A DNA stretch of 64,000 nt from Phenylobacterium koreense. Lineage in GTDB: Bacteria > Pseudomonadota > Alphaproteobacteria > Caulobacterales > Caulobacteraceae. Shown here in pieces: positions 32,304 through 41,241 of this stretch (position 1 is the first letter of the stretch; each line of letters begins with the position of its first letter). Below the pieces are notes generated by a model. It ran no database searches and was not told the origin of the DNA. It saw nothing but the letters and a program-made list of their open reading frames with translations. The translations under genes and the position numbers were made by a program. The stretch is from the NCBI RefSeq assembly GCF_040545335.1, contig NZ_JBEPLU010000001.1, positions 1 to 64,000 on the forward strand, written 5' to 3'.

Positions 32304-32960
32304 ATGACCAAGCTGGCCATCATCGCTTCCGTTTTCGGAGCCTCGGTTCTCGGGCTCGCCCTCGCCGCCCCGGCGCAGGCCAAGGTCGTGAAGGTCGTCC
32401 ATGAAGGCATGGTCGAGTTCGGCGACGGCGACGCCCAGTTGTTCGGCGCCCCCAACAACTCGCTCACCGGCATGCACGTCCAATCGATCTACACCTTCGA
32501 CCTGAACAGGGGCGATCGGTTCGACGGAGTCGACAGCGCCTATGTCCAAGGCGGGTCGAACCTCGGCGTCGTGGGGCCGCTGCTCTCGTCCTCCGTCAGG
32601 ATCAACGGCGTGACGCTGGGCCTGAACGGCGGGCTGGAGAACCGGTATTCGGCCTCCGATCAGCTCCGGATGCACACGGAAACGGCCTGGCCGGCCGGCG
32701 GGGTGATCACCGTGGACAACGCCGCCGCGATCGACTTCCAGGGCCTGGACTTCGAATACGGCGGCGGTTTCAGCGGCGTGTCGGACTGGCTGGTCTATTC
32801 GGGCGGCCCGCAGCAGGCCCAGATCCAATGGGTCACCATGACCTATACGGTGACCGAGGTTCCTTCGGCGATCCCCGAGCCGGCCTCCTGGGCGTTGATG
32901 ATCGCGGGGTTTGGCCTGACCGGCGCGGCCCTGCGCGGATCGCGCCGCGCCTACGCCTAG
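32304..32960 (+). CDS. PEP-CTERM (PEPxxWA type) exported protein
   Basis: 218 residues from ATG 32304, which has GAGGGAG 6 bases upstream. Signal peptide MTKLAIIASVFGASVLGLALAAPAQA. The C-terminus carries a sorting signal: IPEPASWALMIAGFGLTGAA (Pro-Glu-Pro, hydrophobic helix) then Arg-rich SRRAYA. Proteins with this tail are processed by an exosortase and usually surface-anchored or shed with exopolysaccharide. The middle is a beta-rich domain without a recognised family (VYSGGPQQAQIQWVTMTYTV). No exosortase gene is in this window. Confidence 0.88.
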   Translation: MTKLAIIASVFGASVLGLALAAPAQAKVVKVVHEGMVEFGDGDAQLFGAPNNSLTGMHVQSIYTFDLNRGDRFDGVDSAYVQGGSNLGVVGPLLSSSVRINGVTLGLNGGLENRYSASDQLRMHTETAWPAGGVITVDNAAAIDFQGLDFEYGGGFSGVSDWLVYSGGPQQAQIQWVTMTYTVTEVPSAIPEPASWALMIAGFGLTGAALRGSRRAYA

Positions 32961-34642
32961 AGCGACGGCCGCAGGAAGAGCGTCTCCAGCTTTCCGCCCG
33001 GGTCGAGAATGAGCCGGGCCTCGAGCTTTCCGTTCGCGAAAACCGCCTGGTAGATGTCGGCGCCGGCCGGACCGACGCCGGTGAATTCGAGGACCTGGAG
33101 GTCCCCCAACCCTTCCAGCATGGCCTGGATGCGCGGCGCCTGATCGCGGGTCGTCCTGGCCAGGCCCTCGCCCATGCGCGCATAGTCCGGCTTGCCTGCC
33201 CGCAACTCGGCCAGGACGCGACGCAGGGCCGCCTCCGAGCCTGGAGCCGCGGCCGGATTTTTCCTCGTCACAGCGGCCTCGCCTGCCCGCGCAAGGCTTG
33301 CATCGACCCGCGGGAAGGTCTGGTCCCGTCCGCCCTGATGGAGGATCACGGCCGAGGCTGGCGCGCCGCCGGCCGCCTGGAAATCCAGGGCCGCCGCGAC
33401 TGTCTTGGAGAAGAAGCTGTGCTGGCCGCTTGCATAGAAGCTTACCGCGTCCTGGCCGGTGACCCGGGTGCGCAGGCGGTCGCCATCGCGTTCCACATAG
33501 AAGAACGCCGCCGGCGTCACGCGATAGACGCCGGCGTAGCGGTCGAGCAGATCGGCCGAAACGGACACCTGCTGGGGATAGGGCGGCTTGCCCAGACAAA
33601 GGGCCGCAAGGCTTTCGGCGAGCCTGACCGACTGCGCCGTCTGGATGTTGCCGAGCGCCACTACCGCCAGGTGCGCGTCAGGATAGCGCTGGATCACCGT
33701 GCTGAAACCGTTGATGGCGCCGCCATGGCCAAGACGGAGTTGATCCCAGGCGCGGTCCACGCGCCAGCCAAAACCATAGCCGTGGCCGTAGTTGGCGAAC
33801 ATGGCCTGCCGCGAGGCGGCGGTGAGCAGCTTGTCCGTATCGAGCGCCCGATCCCAGATCAGCAGGTCATCGATAGTCGAATAGAGTGCCCCTGCGGCGA
33901 ACGGCGTGCTCATGTCGACGAAGGGCGCATTGATCCAGCCCCCGTCGCGCGGCGCGTAGCCCGCCGCCCGCCCGGCCAGCACCGCCGCGCCGTCGTCATA
34001 GCCGGTGTCGGCCATGCCCAGGGGTTCGAAGATGTGGCTGCGCAGATAGTCGGCGTAGCTCTGGCCGGACACCTTTTCGATGACGTAGCCCAGCAGGACA
34101 TAACCGGTGTTGTCGTACTCGAAGCGTTCGCCAGGCTCGAAATCCAGCGGCCGGTCCTGGACGAGCTTGACGAGGTCCGCCGGGGTCTGCGGCTGGCGCG
34201 AGATGCGCTCGAAACCGGCCAGGCCCGTATAGGGCGGGATGCCGGAGGTGTGGGTCAGCAGGTGCTTCAGCGTCACCTTCGACCAGGAAGGCGGCGCGTC
34301 CGTGTAGTATTTCGAGATCGGATCATCGATCGACAGCTTGCCCTGCTGCGCCAATTGCAGGATCGCCGCCGCGGTGAACTGCTTGGTGATCGAGCCCAGC
34401 CGAAACTTGGTCTTGGGGCCATTGGGCGCGTTCCATTCGAGATTGGCCGCCCCCACGCCCTGGCGCAGGACCGGTGCGCCGTCGATCGCCAGGAGGAGCG
34501 AGCCGTTGAAGGCGCGCTGCGCCGTAAAGTCCTCGATCAGCGCCTGCGCCTTGGGCTGGAAGTCGGCCGCGGGACAGGTGGCCGCGGCGGCATGGCCCGG
34601 GTAAACCGCAAGAACCGCGACTGCGGCCGCCAACGCCTTCAT
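32957..34642 (-). CDS. Beta-lactamase-fold serine hydrolase
   Basis: 561 residues with a signal peptide (MKALAAAVAVLAVYPGHAAAA). Class C beta-lactamase/esterase features: SxxK as Ser84-Ile-Thr-Lys87 in LGSITKQF, YxN as Tyr176-Asp-Asn178 in FEYDNTGY, and HGGAINGF later in place of KTG. A second C-terminal domain of about 200 residues (DLLDRYAGVYRVTPAAFFYV, then a charged tail) follows. Likely periplasmic peptidase, esterase or D-Ala-D-Ala-processing enzyme rather than a resistance enzyme. A strong GGGGGAGGGG precedes ATG 34642. Ends overlapping the PEP-CTERM gene by 4 bp. Confidence 0.87.
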   Translation of the reverse strand: MKALAAAVAVLAVYPGHAAAATCPAADFQPKAQALIEDFTAQRAFNGSLLLAIDGAPVLRQGVGAANLEWNAPNGPKTKFRLGSITKQFTAAAILQLAQQGKLSIDDPISKYYTDAPPSWSKVTLKHLLTHTSGIPPYTGLAGFERISRQPQTPADLVKLVQDRPLDFEPGERFEYDNTGYVLLGYVIEKVSGQSYADYLRSHIFEPLGMADTGYDDGAAVLAGRAAGYAPRDGGWINAPFVDMSTPFAAGALYSTIDDLLIWDRALDTDKLLTAASRQAMFANYGHGYGFGWRVDRAWDQLRLGHGGAINGFSTVIQRYPDAHLAVVALGNIQTAQSVRLAESLAALCLGKPPYPQQVSVSADLLDRYAGVYRVTPAAFFYVERDGDRLRTRVTGQDAVSFYASGQHSFFSKTVAAALDFQAAGGAPASAVILHQGGRDQTFPRVDASLARAGEAAVTRKNPAAAPGSEAALRRVLAELRAGKPDYARMGEGLARTTRDQAPRIQAMLEGLGDLQVLEFTGVGPAGADIYQAVFANGKLEARLILDPGGKLETLFLRPSL

Positions 34643-34717
34643 GCGCCCCTCCCCCAATTCGAGCTACCTCAATGAGAGCATAGGCGGGAGACAACCGCAA
34701 AGGTAGGCGCTGCTGTC

Positions 34718-34733
34718 CTCCCCTGTGGGGGAG
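34718..34733. repeat. CTCCCC-GGGGAG intergenic hairpin, probable dispersed repeat
   Basis: Stem CTCCCC/GGGGAG (34718-34723 and 34728-34733), TGTG loop, followed by a tail GCGGCGAGCCGTGAGACGGAGGG. A related element (CTCCCATGGGGGAG plus a GTTGGCTGAGCCGAC tail) lies at 45618-45645, also in a gap between genes. Confidence 0.45.
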
Positions 34734-34790
34734 CGCGGCGAGCCGTGAGACGGAGGGACCCGGCCGCAGGCGATTCCCCGATCCAAATGC

Positions 34791-34819
34791 AAAAAGGCCC
34801 TCCGCGGAGGGAGGGCCTT
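34791..34819 (-). terminator. Terminator of the ETF-QO gene
   Basis: 10-bp stem 34794-34803/34810-34819 (AAGGCCCTCC/GGAGGGCCTT) with a 6-nt loop, followed on the minus strand by a short T tract. It starts 7 bp after the ETF-QO stop. Confidence 0.85.
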
Positions 34820-34825
34820 GAAGCG

Positions 34826-36514
34826 TCACATGTTCGGGTAGTTGGGGCCGTCGCCGCCCTGGGGCGTGGTCCAGTTGATGTTCTGGGACGGATCCTTGAT
34901 GTCGCAGGTCTTGCAGTGGACGCAGTTCTGGAAGTTGATCTGGAACCGCGGGTTGTTCCCCTGCTCGTCGTAGAGCACCTCGTAGACGCCGGCCGGGCAG
35001 AAGAGGCGAGCCGGTTCGCCGTATCGCGGCAGGTTCACCGCGATCGGGATGCTCGGATCCTTCAGCTTCAGGTGGGCCGGCTGGTTCTCGTCGTGGTTGG
35101 TCGAGGACAGGAACACCGACGACAGCTTGTCGAAGCTGACCTCGTTGTCCGGCTTCGGATAGACGATCGGCTGGTAGTCCTTGGCCAGGCCCGTCGATTC
35201 AGCGTCGGACTTGCCGTGCTTCAGCGTGCCCCACGGCGACCAGCCGCCCATGATGTTGGCGATCATGGCGTCGGCGCCGCCCAGGACGATGCCCGGGATG
35301 GTGCCGAACTTCGACCACAGCGGCTTGAAGTTCCGGACGGCCCACAGCTCCTTGTGGATCCAGGACTTCTTGTAGGTCGCCTCGTAGGCGGACAGCTCGT
35401 CGCTGGAGCGGCCGCCCTGGATCGCCTCGAAGGCCGCCTCGGCGGCGAGCATGCCGCTCTTGACCGCGTTGTGGCTGCCCTTGATCCGCGGGACGTTGAC
35501 CATGCCGGCCGAGCAGCCCAGCAGGACGCCGCCCGGGAAGTAGAGCTGCGGCAGGGACTGCGCGCCGCCCTCGGTGATCGCGCGAGCGCCGTAGGCGATG
35601 CGCTTGCCGCCTTCCAGATAGCCGCGGATCGAGGGGTGGGTCTTGAAGCGCTGGAACTCGTCGAACGGCGAGAGCCAGGGGTTCTTGTAGTTGAGGTGCA
35701 CCACGAAGCCGATGGCGACGTAGTTGTCCCCGAAGTGGTACATGAACGAGCCGCCGCCGGTGGCGTTGTCCAGCGGCCAGCCGAACGTGTGCTGGGTGAG
35801 GCCGGGCTCGAAGTTCTCGTCCGGAACCTGCCACAGCTCCTTGATGCCGATGCCGAACTTCTGCGCATCGCGGCCGGCCGTCAGGCCGTAGCGGGCCTGG
35901 AGTTGCTTGGCGAGCGAGCCGCGCACGCCTTCGCCGATGAAGGTATACTTGGCGTGCAGCTCGATGCCCGGCTGATAGTCGGGGCCCCGATTGCCGTCCT
36001 TGTCGATGCCGAAGACGCCGGCGACGACGCCCTTCACCGAGCCGTCTTCGTTATAGACGACTTCCGAGGCGGCCATGCCCGGATAGATTTCGACGCCGAG
36101 GGCTTCGGCGTGCGCGGCCAGGGCGCGGCAGACGTTGCCGAGCGAGGCGATATAGTTGCCGTGGTTCAGCATCCACTTCGGGAAGGGCAGCCAGGAGATG
36201 TCCAGGTCGCCGTTCGGGCCGAGCACCACGAACTTGTCGCGGGTGACCTTGGTGTCGAGCGGGATGCCCAGCTCTTTCCAGTTCGGCAGAAGCTCGTTGA
36301 TGCCCCGCGGGTCGATGACCGCGCCCGACAGGATGTGCGCGCCGACTTCCGAACCCTTTTCCAGAACGGCGACCGAGATTTCGCTCCCGGCGGCTTCGGC
36401 GAGTTGCTTCAGACGAATGGCCGCCGACAGTCCAGCCGGCCCGGCGCCGACGATCACGACGTCGTATTCCATCGCTTCGCGTTCAACTGCCTCAGTGGCG
36501 ATGGTCTCGCTCAT
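34826..36514 (-). CDS. Electron transfer flavoprotein-ubiquinone oxidoreductase
   Basis: 562 residues from ATG 36514 (MSETIATEAV). Passes electrons from ETF, reduced by acyl-CoA and related dehydrogenases, to ubiquinone at the inner membrane. FAD-binding start VVIVGAGPAGLSAAIRLKQL; quinone-binding region ALAAHAEALGVEIYPGMAA; C-terminal 4Fe-4S domain with CPAGVYEVLYDEQ and QNCVHCKTCDIKDPSQNINW, which supplies the four Cys. Functionally linked to the acyl-CoA dehydrogenase at 61.4 kb. Confidence 0.96.
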   Translation of the reverse strand: MSETIATEAVEREAMEYDVVIVGAGPAGLSAAIRLKQLAEAAGSEISVAVLEKGSEVGAHILSGAVIDPRGINELLPNWKELGIPLDTKVTRDKFVVLGPNGDLDISWLPFPKWMLNHGNYIASLGNVCRALAAHAEALGVEIYPGMAASEVVYNEDGSVKGVVAGVFGIDKDGNRGPDYQPGIELHAKYTFIGEGVRGSLAKQLQARYGLTAGRDAQKFGIGIKELWQVPDENFEPGLTQHTFGWPLDNATGGGSFMYHFGDNYVAIGFVVHLNYKNPWLSPFDEFQRFKTHPSIRGYLEGGKRIAYGARAITEGGAQSLPQLYFPGGVLLGCSAGMVNVPRIKGSHNAVKSGMLAAEAAFEAIQGGRSSDELSAYEATYKKSWIHKELWAVRNFKPLWSKFGTIPGIVLGGADAMIANIMGGWSPWGTLKHGKSDAESTGLAKDYQPIVYPKPDNEVSFDKLSSVFLSSTNHDENQPAHLKLKDPSIPIAVNLPRYGEPARLFCPAGVYEVLYDEQGNNPRFQINFQNCVHCKTCDIKDPSQNINWTTPQGGDGPNYPNM

Positions 36515-36657
36515 GATCCCCGTAACTCCCAAAATGCCACGCCGGGGTTCCCCTCCCCCTTAGGTTCACGCGGCGTTGATCCGTCGCGCGACTTATCCGA
36601 AGCTTGTTACCGGGCGGTCAAGCGCGAACTCCGCTATAGTCGCCCTTTCAGGACCTG

Positions 36658-37476
36658 ATGACGCAACCCGCCCCCCTCGATCGCGCTACCGAGAGCCTTC
36701 TCGCCTTCTGGGCGGATGCCGGCGTGGACGCCATGCTGCTCGACGCACCGGTCGATCGGATAGAAGCCGGCAAGTTCATCCCACCCAAGCCGCCGGAAAA
36801 GCCGACCCTGGCCGCTCCGCGCCCCGCCGCAAGGGCTCCGGCGGGCCCCGACGCCAGCTCCACCGTGCTCGAAGCGCGCAGGCTGGCGGCCGAATCACCC
36901 ACGCTGGAAGCGCTTAAAGAGGCCATTTCGGCCTTCGACGGCTGCCCCCTGAAGTTCGAGGGCGCCCGCCAGGCGGTGTTCGGGCGGGGCGCGGTCGATG
37001 CTCCCCTAGTTGTGATCGGCGAAGGTCCCGGGGCCGAGGAGGACGCCCGGGGCGAGCCCTTCGTCGGGCGCGCCGGCCAACTTCTCGACAGGATGCTGGC
37101 CGCCGCCGGCCTGACCGGGCGGGTCTTCATCACCAACACTGTCTTCTGGCGACCGCCGGGCAACCGGACCCCTTCGGTGCAGGAGCAGCTCGTCTGCCAA
37201 CCCTTTGTGGAACGGGCGATCGAGCTGATTTCGCCACGCATGCTGCTGCTGGTCGGCGCGCCCTCGGCCAAGTCGATGCTGAAGCGTGACGAGGGCATAT
37301 TGTCGCTGCGCGGACGCTGGTTCGAATGGCGCTCCGAGGACGGAAAACTCGAACTGCCAGCGATGCCTACGCTTCACCCGGCGTTCCTGCTGCGGCAGCC
37401 GGGGGCGAAGAAGAAGGCCTGGGGCGACCTGCTCACCTTGACCGAGCGGCTTGATCGGCCGGATCGGGCCTCCTAA
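36658..37476 (+). CDS. Uracil-DNA glycosylase of the family 4/5 type, incomplete Fe-S ligands
   Basis: 272 residues; removes uracil from DNA. Residues 1-90 are a variable N-terminal arm. Catalytic motif A is GEGPGAEEDARGEPFVGRAG (121-140), motif C is TLHPAFLLR near residue 240. The Fe-S ligand positions of family 4 are only half kept: Cys96 (in DGCPLKFEG) lacks the second Cys of CxxC, position 164 is Trp (NTVFWRPPGNR, normally CRPP), and Cys180 remains. This fits a Fe-S-free UDG class described from Bradyrhizobium. AGGA precedes ATG 36658. Confidence 0.87.
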   Translation: MTQPAPLDRATESLLAFWADAGVDAMLLDAPVDRIEAGKFIPPKPPEKPTLAAPRPAARAPAGPDASSTVLEARRLAAESPTLEALKEAISAFDGCPLKFEGARQAVFGRGAVDAPLVVIGEGPGAEEDARGEPFVGRAGQLLDRMLAAAGLTGRVFITNTVFWRPPGNRTPSVQEQLVCQPFVERAIELISPRMLLLVGAPSAKSMLKRDEGILSLRGRWFEWRSEDGKLELPAMPTLHPAFLLRQPGAKKKAWGDLLTLTERLDRPDRAS

Positions 37477-37544
37477 GACTTCCCGCGTCACGAGAATTGA
37501 GGGCCACGTCCTTCCGCGGGAGAGGCGGCGGACGTGGGGATCGC

Positions 37545-39125
37545 ATGCGGGGACGCAGAGGCATGCGGATCGCGGCCATGGCCATGATCTGCTCGGCCAT
37601 AGCCGGAACGACGAACGCCGCCCCCCAGGCCCTGAGCCCGTGGGATGCGCAGCGTTATGCGGCCGCGTTCGATGCGGTCGACCGTGGCGACTTCATCGAT
37701 GCAGAGATGCAATCGTCGGAGGTCAAGGATCGTTCCCTGGCCGGGCACCTTGCGTTCCGCCAACTGATGCGCCCAGGCGGCCACGCCTCTTACGAACAGC
37801 TCGCCGGCTGGCTGGAAAAATACAGCGACCTACCGGGCGCCGAGCGGATCTACACTCTGGCCAGCAAGCGCAAGCCGGCGAGCGCCAAGCCGCTCAAGAC
37901 CCCGGTCCTGGCCGGCGCGGACTGGCGGCGGGTCGAGGTCACAGCCCAGGGCATTTCCGGCAAGGCGCCGGCCGACAAGTCCCGCCGGGCGCGGGAAGCC
38001 TTCTATTCCGGCGACGTCCAGCGCGCGCTCGACCTGGCCCCCGCCGCCGGCGAGCGGTGGATCGCCGGGCTCGCAGCCTATCGGCTCAAGGACTACGACC
38101 TTGCCCAGAGCTTTTTCAGCCAGGTGGCCCGCGACGAGGAAGAAGACGCCTGGCTGCGGGCAGGCGCGGCCTATTGGGCGGCGCGGTCGCTGGAGCAGGT
38201 CGGCGACGCGACCCGGGCGCAGGGCTTCCTGAAGCTGGCGGCGCGGCACCCCAACACCTTCTACGGCATGATCGCAGAGCGGCGCGTACGGCTGGAAGCC
38301 TTGGGCCAAGCCGAGGCGCCCCGCACGGAGGCCGCATACACTCCGGCCACCTTCCCTTCCGCGCCCAGCGCGCACCTGTCGCCGTTCATCCGCGAGGACG
38401 CTCGCGCGCATCGCGCGACGGCCCTGGCCCAGATCGGCATGCCGGTTGAGGCGGGCCTGGAGCTGCGGGCCGGGCTGGCTCTGGCCCAGACGCCGGCCGA
38501 GCGCTCGCAGTGGATGGCGCTGATCCTGGCGCTGAACGCGCCGTTGACCTCGGACGCCGACGTCGCCGCCGGCCTGCCGCTGGGTCGCAACCTGACCGAG
38601 CCGGACTATCCGACGCCCGTGCTGGAGCCGAAGTCGGGCTTCACCATCGACCGGGCGCTGGTCTACGCCATCGTCCGCCAGGAAAGCCGCTTCAACCCGG
38701 CCGCCGTCTCGCCCGCCGGAGCGGTCGGCCTGATGCAGGTCATGCCCGAGGCGGCGGCCCGCGCGGCCGGCGACGACAAGCTCAAGAAAGATATGAGCCC
38801 GATGTTCGACCCGGCCTTCAACCTGAGGGTCGGGCAGGACTACGTCACCTGGCTGATGGAACGTGGGGTCGGCTACGACATCCTGCGCACGGTCGCGGCC
38901 TACAACGGCGGCCCCGGCACGCTGCTGAAGACCGCCAAGATGGTTGGTGACGAAGCCGACAGCCTGCTGCTGATCGAGTGCCTGCCGAGCTCCGAGACCC
39001 GCAACTACGTCGAGAAGGTGATGGCCGGCTACTGGACCTACCGGAAGAAGTTCGGCCTCGACAACAGGACGCTCGACGCGGTGGCCCAGGGCGCGGCCTT
39101 CATCGACGCGCGGCTCGACCGCTAG
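37545..39125 (+). CDS. Soluble lytic murein transglycosylase
   Basis: 526 residues. N-terminal export signal around MRIAAMAMICSAIAGTTNA. A long helical superhelix (Slt70-like, residues 45-380, e.g. AAYWAARSLEQVGDATRAQG, HPNTFYGMIAERRVRLEALG) precedes the SLT catalytic domain: IVRQESRFNPAAVSPAGAVG with the catalytic Glu in RQESRF, then LMQVMPEAAARAAG and YNGGPGTLLKTAKM. Cleaves peptidoglycan to anhydromuropeptides in the periplasm. Start ATG 37545 or 37563. Eight-bp arms at 37504-37511 and 37530-37537 (CCACGTCC/GGACGTGG) flank the Shine-Dalgarno region. Confidence 0.92.
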   Translation: MRGRRGMRIAAMAMICSAIAGTTNAAPQALSPWDAQRYAAAFDAVDRGDFIDAEMQSSEVKDRSLAGHLAFRQLMRPGGHASYEQLAGWLEKYSDLPGAERIYTLASKRKPASAKPLKTPVLAGADWRRVEVTAQGISGKAPADKSRRAREAFYSGDVQRALDLAPAAGERWIAGLAAYRLKDYDLAQSFFSQVARDEEEDAWLRAGAAYWAARSLEQVGDATRAQGFLKLAARHPNTFYGMIAERRVRLEALGQAEAPRTEAAYTPATFPSAPSAHLSPFIREDARAHRATALAQIGMPVEAGLELRAGLALAQTPAERSQWMALILALNAPLTSDADVAAGLPLGRNLTEPDYPTPVLEPKSGFTIDRALVYAIVRQESRFNPAAVSPAGAVGLMQVMPEAAARAAGDDKLKKDMSPMFDPAFNLRVGQDYVTWLMERGVGYDILRTVAAYNGGPGTLLKTAKMVGDEADSLLLIECLPSSETRNYVEKVMAGYWTYRKKFGLDNRTLDAVAQGAAFIDARLDR

Positions 39126-39574
39126 CTGAGGCGGGGCGCGGAGCCTAAGCCGCGGCGAAGCACCTCCAGACTGACCGGAGCAATCTCCTCGAACCGCGTC
39201 TTTTCGACGAGGATTCCGGCTCGGCGCGGCGGCATGAGACGCGCCAGAAGCCCTGCGTCGGCCTCGCAGACCAGGGCCCGGCCGCCTCTTCCTTCCAGAT
39301 GGCGCCGCACGCTCTCGTGCCAGCCGGGGCGCAGCCGCAGGTCCTCGGGCGCGACCAGCAAAAGCTCGGACCTGGCCCGCGCCACGGCCGCCGACAGGTC
39401 GCTCGAAAGCTCCGCGCCGGCGTCCTCGCAGATCGCGACCGTGGCCTGGTCGGGCGTTCCGGCGACCACGACGACGTCGCGCACTAGGCCGTCCACCGCC
39501 GCGGGCACCAGGGCCGAGAGCAACGACGCCAGGTCACGGTCGGCGCCGCCCGCCAGGATGATCGTGGAAATCAT
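39122..39574 (-). CDS. Hypothetical protein with a glycosyltransferase-2-like start
   Basis: 150 residues from ATG 39574 (CAAGGAACG upstream). Begins MISTIILAGGADRDLASLLSALVPAAVDGLVRDVVVVAG: a Rossmann-like beta-alpha start resembling nucleotidyl- or glycosyltransferases, with a D/E-poor middle (ARARSELLLVAPEDLRLRPG like GT-2 DDD regions). Too short for a full glycosyltransferase. The end overlaps the slt stop by 4 bp, so transcripts converge. Function not assigned. Confidence 0.7.
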   Translation of the reverse strand: MISTIILAGGADRDLASLLSALVPAAVDGLVRDVVVVAGTPDQATVAICEDAGAELSSDLSAAVARARSELLLVAPEDLRLRPGWHESVRRHLEGRGGRALVCEADAGLLARLMPPRRAGILVEKTRFEEIAPVSLEVLRRGLGSAPRLS

Positions 39575-39720
39575 CGTTCCTTGAGGCGGTCGTTCGCCGC
39601 CGCGGTCAACCGCGCAGGTGGCAAGTGTCGCAAATTCGTCGCAAATTCTTCTCGCGCCCATGCAGGCAGAAGCGCCGCCGCCGGTATCTATCCCGCGCCA
39701 GTAAAGCTCGGGAGATATCG

Positions 39721-41169
39721 ATGCCGAATCCGTCCTCGTTCACCCGTCGGCGCCTGGTGACGAGCGCGGCGCAGCTTGCGTCGCTTACCGCGGCCACGAC
39801 GCTGATGCCGCCGAACGTGCAGAAGCTGATGGCGCAAACGCCGCAGCGGACGGGCACGCTGCGCGACATCAAACACGTCGTGCTGATGATGTTCGAGAAC
39901 CGCTCCTTCGACCACTATTTCGGCACCCTGGCCGGCGTGCGCGGATTCGACGATCCCAAGGCGCTGAAGCTCTCCACCGGCAAGAGCGTCTTCCACCAGC
40001 CCGACGCCGAGAACCCGGTCGGCTACACCCTGCCCTTCCACCTCGACACCTTCTCGAGCAACGCCCAGAAGCTGCCGTCCACCAGCCACGCCTGGCCGGT
40101 TCAGCATCGCGCCTGGAACGGCGGCGCCATGGACCAGTGGCTACCGGCGCACCGCGCGGCCGACGGCCCGGACGGCCCCTATACGATGGGTTACTTCAAG
40201 CGCGAGGACATCCCGTTCCACTATGCGCTGGCCGAGGCGTTCACCGTCTGCGACGACTACTACTGCTCGGTGATGGGTCCGACCTGGCCCAATCGGCTTT
40301 ACTATATGAGCGGCATGATCGATCCCGACGCCATGGGCGGCGGTCCGGTCATCCGCAACAAGGCCCCGCCCGAGGGCTTCCGCTGGAAGACTTACGCCGA
40401 ACGTCTGGAAGAGGCTGGCGTCTCCTGGCGCGTCTATCAGGAGCAGGAAGGCCAGCCGCACAACCTGCTGCGTGAGTTCGCCCAGTTCAAAAACGCGCCG
40501 GCCGGCTCACCGCTCGCCCTGAAGGGCATGCCGGCCCCATCCCCGGGCCTGTTCGAATACGAAGCGCTGCACGACAAGCTGCCCACGGTCTCGTGGGTTT
40601 GCCCGACCCGCGAGGCCTCGGAGCATCCCGACCACATGCCGGCCGCCGGCGCGGCCTTCATCGCCGGCAAGCTCGACGCGCTCGCCGCCAACCCGGACGT
40701 CTGGGCCAAGACCGCTGTCATCATCAATTACGACGAGAACGACGGCTTGTTCGACCACGTCGCACCGCCCGTTCCGCCGGCGGGGACGCCGGGTGAGTTC
40801 GTCGGCGGTCTGCCGATCGGCGGCGGCTTCCGCGTGCCCTGCATCATCGTCTCGCCCTGGACCGCGGGCGGCTGGGTGTGCAGCGAGCCGTTCGACCACA
40901 CCTCGGTCCTGCAGTTCCTGGAGCGCGTCACCGGCGTACGCGAGACCAACATCACCGAGTGGCGGCGCCAGACCTTCGGCGACCTGACCGCCGCATTCCG
41001 CTTCGGCAAGCCGACCGGCGCGCTGCCGCTGCTGCCCGGCACGGGCGGGCTGCTCAAGCACGCCGAGTACGCTGCGGCCAACCTGCCGCCGCCCGCGATC
41101 CCCGGCGCCGAGCAGAGCATGCCAAAACAGGAGAAGGGCAAGCGCAAGCGGGTGCCCGACAAGCGCTGA
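39721..41169 (+). CDS. Phospholipase C family phosphoesterase, Tat-type signal
   Basis: 482 residues from ATG 39721 (GGGAG upstream). The N-terminus carries TRRRLVTSAAQLASLTAATT, a twin-arginine type signal. The catalytic fold of non-hemolytic phospholipase C/acid phosphatase AcpA is complete: HVVLMMFENRSFDHYFGTL, FTVCDDYYCSVMGPTWPNRL, NYDENDGLFDHVAPP, and SEPFDHTSVLQFLERVTG. Classical PLC-N enzymes are about 700 residues with two extra C-terminal DUF756 domains; this protein ends soon after the catalytic core in a Lys/Arg tail. Probably acts on phospholipids or phosphate esters in the periplasm. Confidence 0.9.
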   Translation: MPNPSSFTRRRLVTSAAQLASLTAATTLMPPNVQKLMAQTPQRTGTLRDIKHVVLMMFENRSFDHYFGTLAGVRGFDDPKALKLSTGKSVFHQPDAENPVGYTLPFHLDTFSSNAQKLPSTSHAWPVQHRAWNGGAMDQWLPAHRAADGPDGPYTMGYFKREDIPFHYALAEAFTVCDDYYCSVMGPTWPNRLYYMSGMIDPDAMGGGPVIRNKAPPEGFRWKTYAERLEEAGVSWRVYQEQEGQPHNLLREFAQFKNAPAGSPLALKGMPAPSPGLFEYEALHDKLPTVSWVCPTREASEHPDHMPAAGAAFIAGKLDALAANPDVWAKTAVIINYDENDGLFDHVAPPVPPAGTPGEFVGGLPIGGGFRVPCIIVSPWTAGGWVCSEPFDHTSVLQFLERVTGVRETNITEWRRQTFGDLTAAFRFGKPTGALPLLPGTGGLLKHAEYAAANLPPPAIPGAEQSMPKQEKGKRKRVPDKR

Positions 41170-41241
41170 GGCTTCTCAGGCGGGGCGCTCGCCAGCGGAC
41201 GCCCCACCACCTAAGTTCTTGTTTTGTTCCACGCGTCCGCT

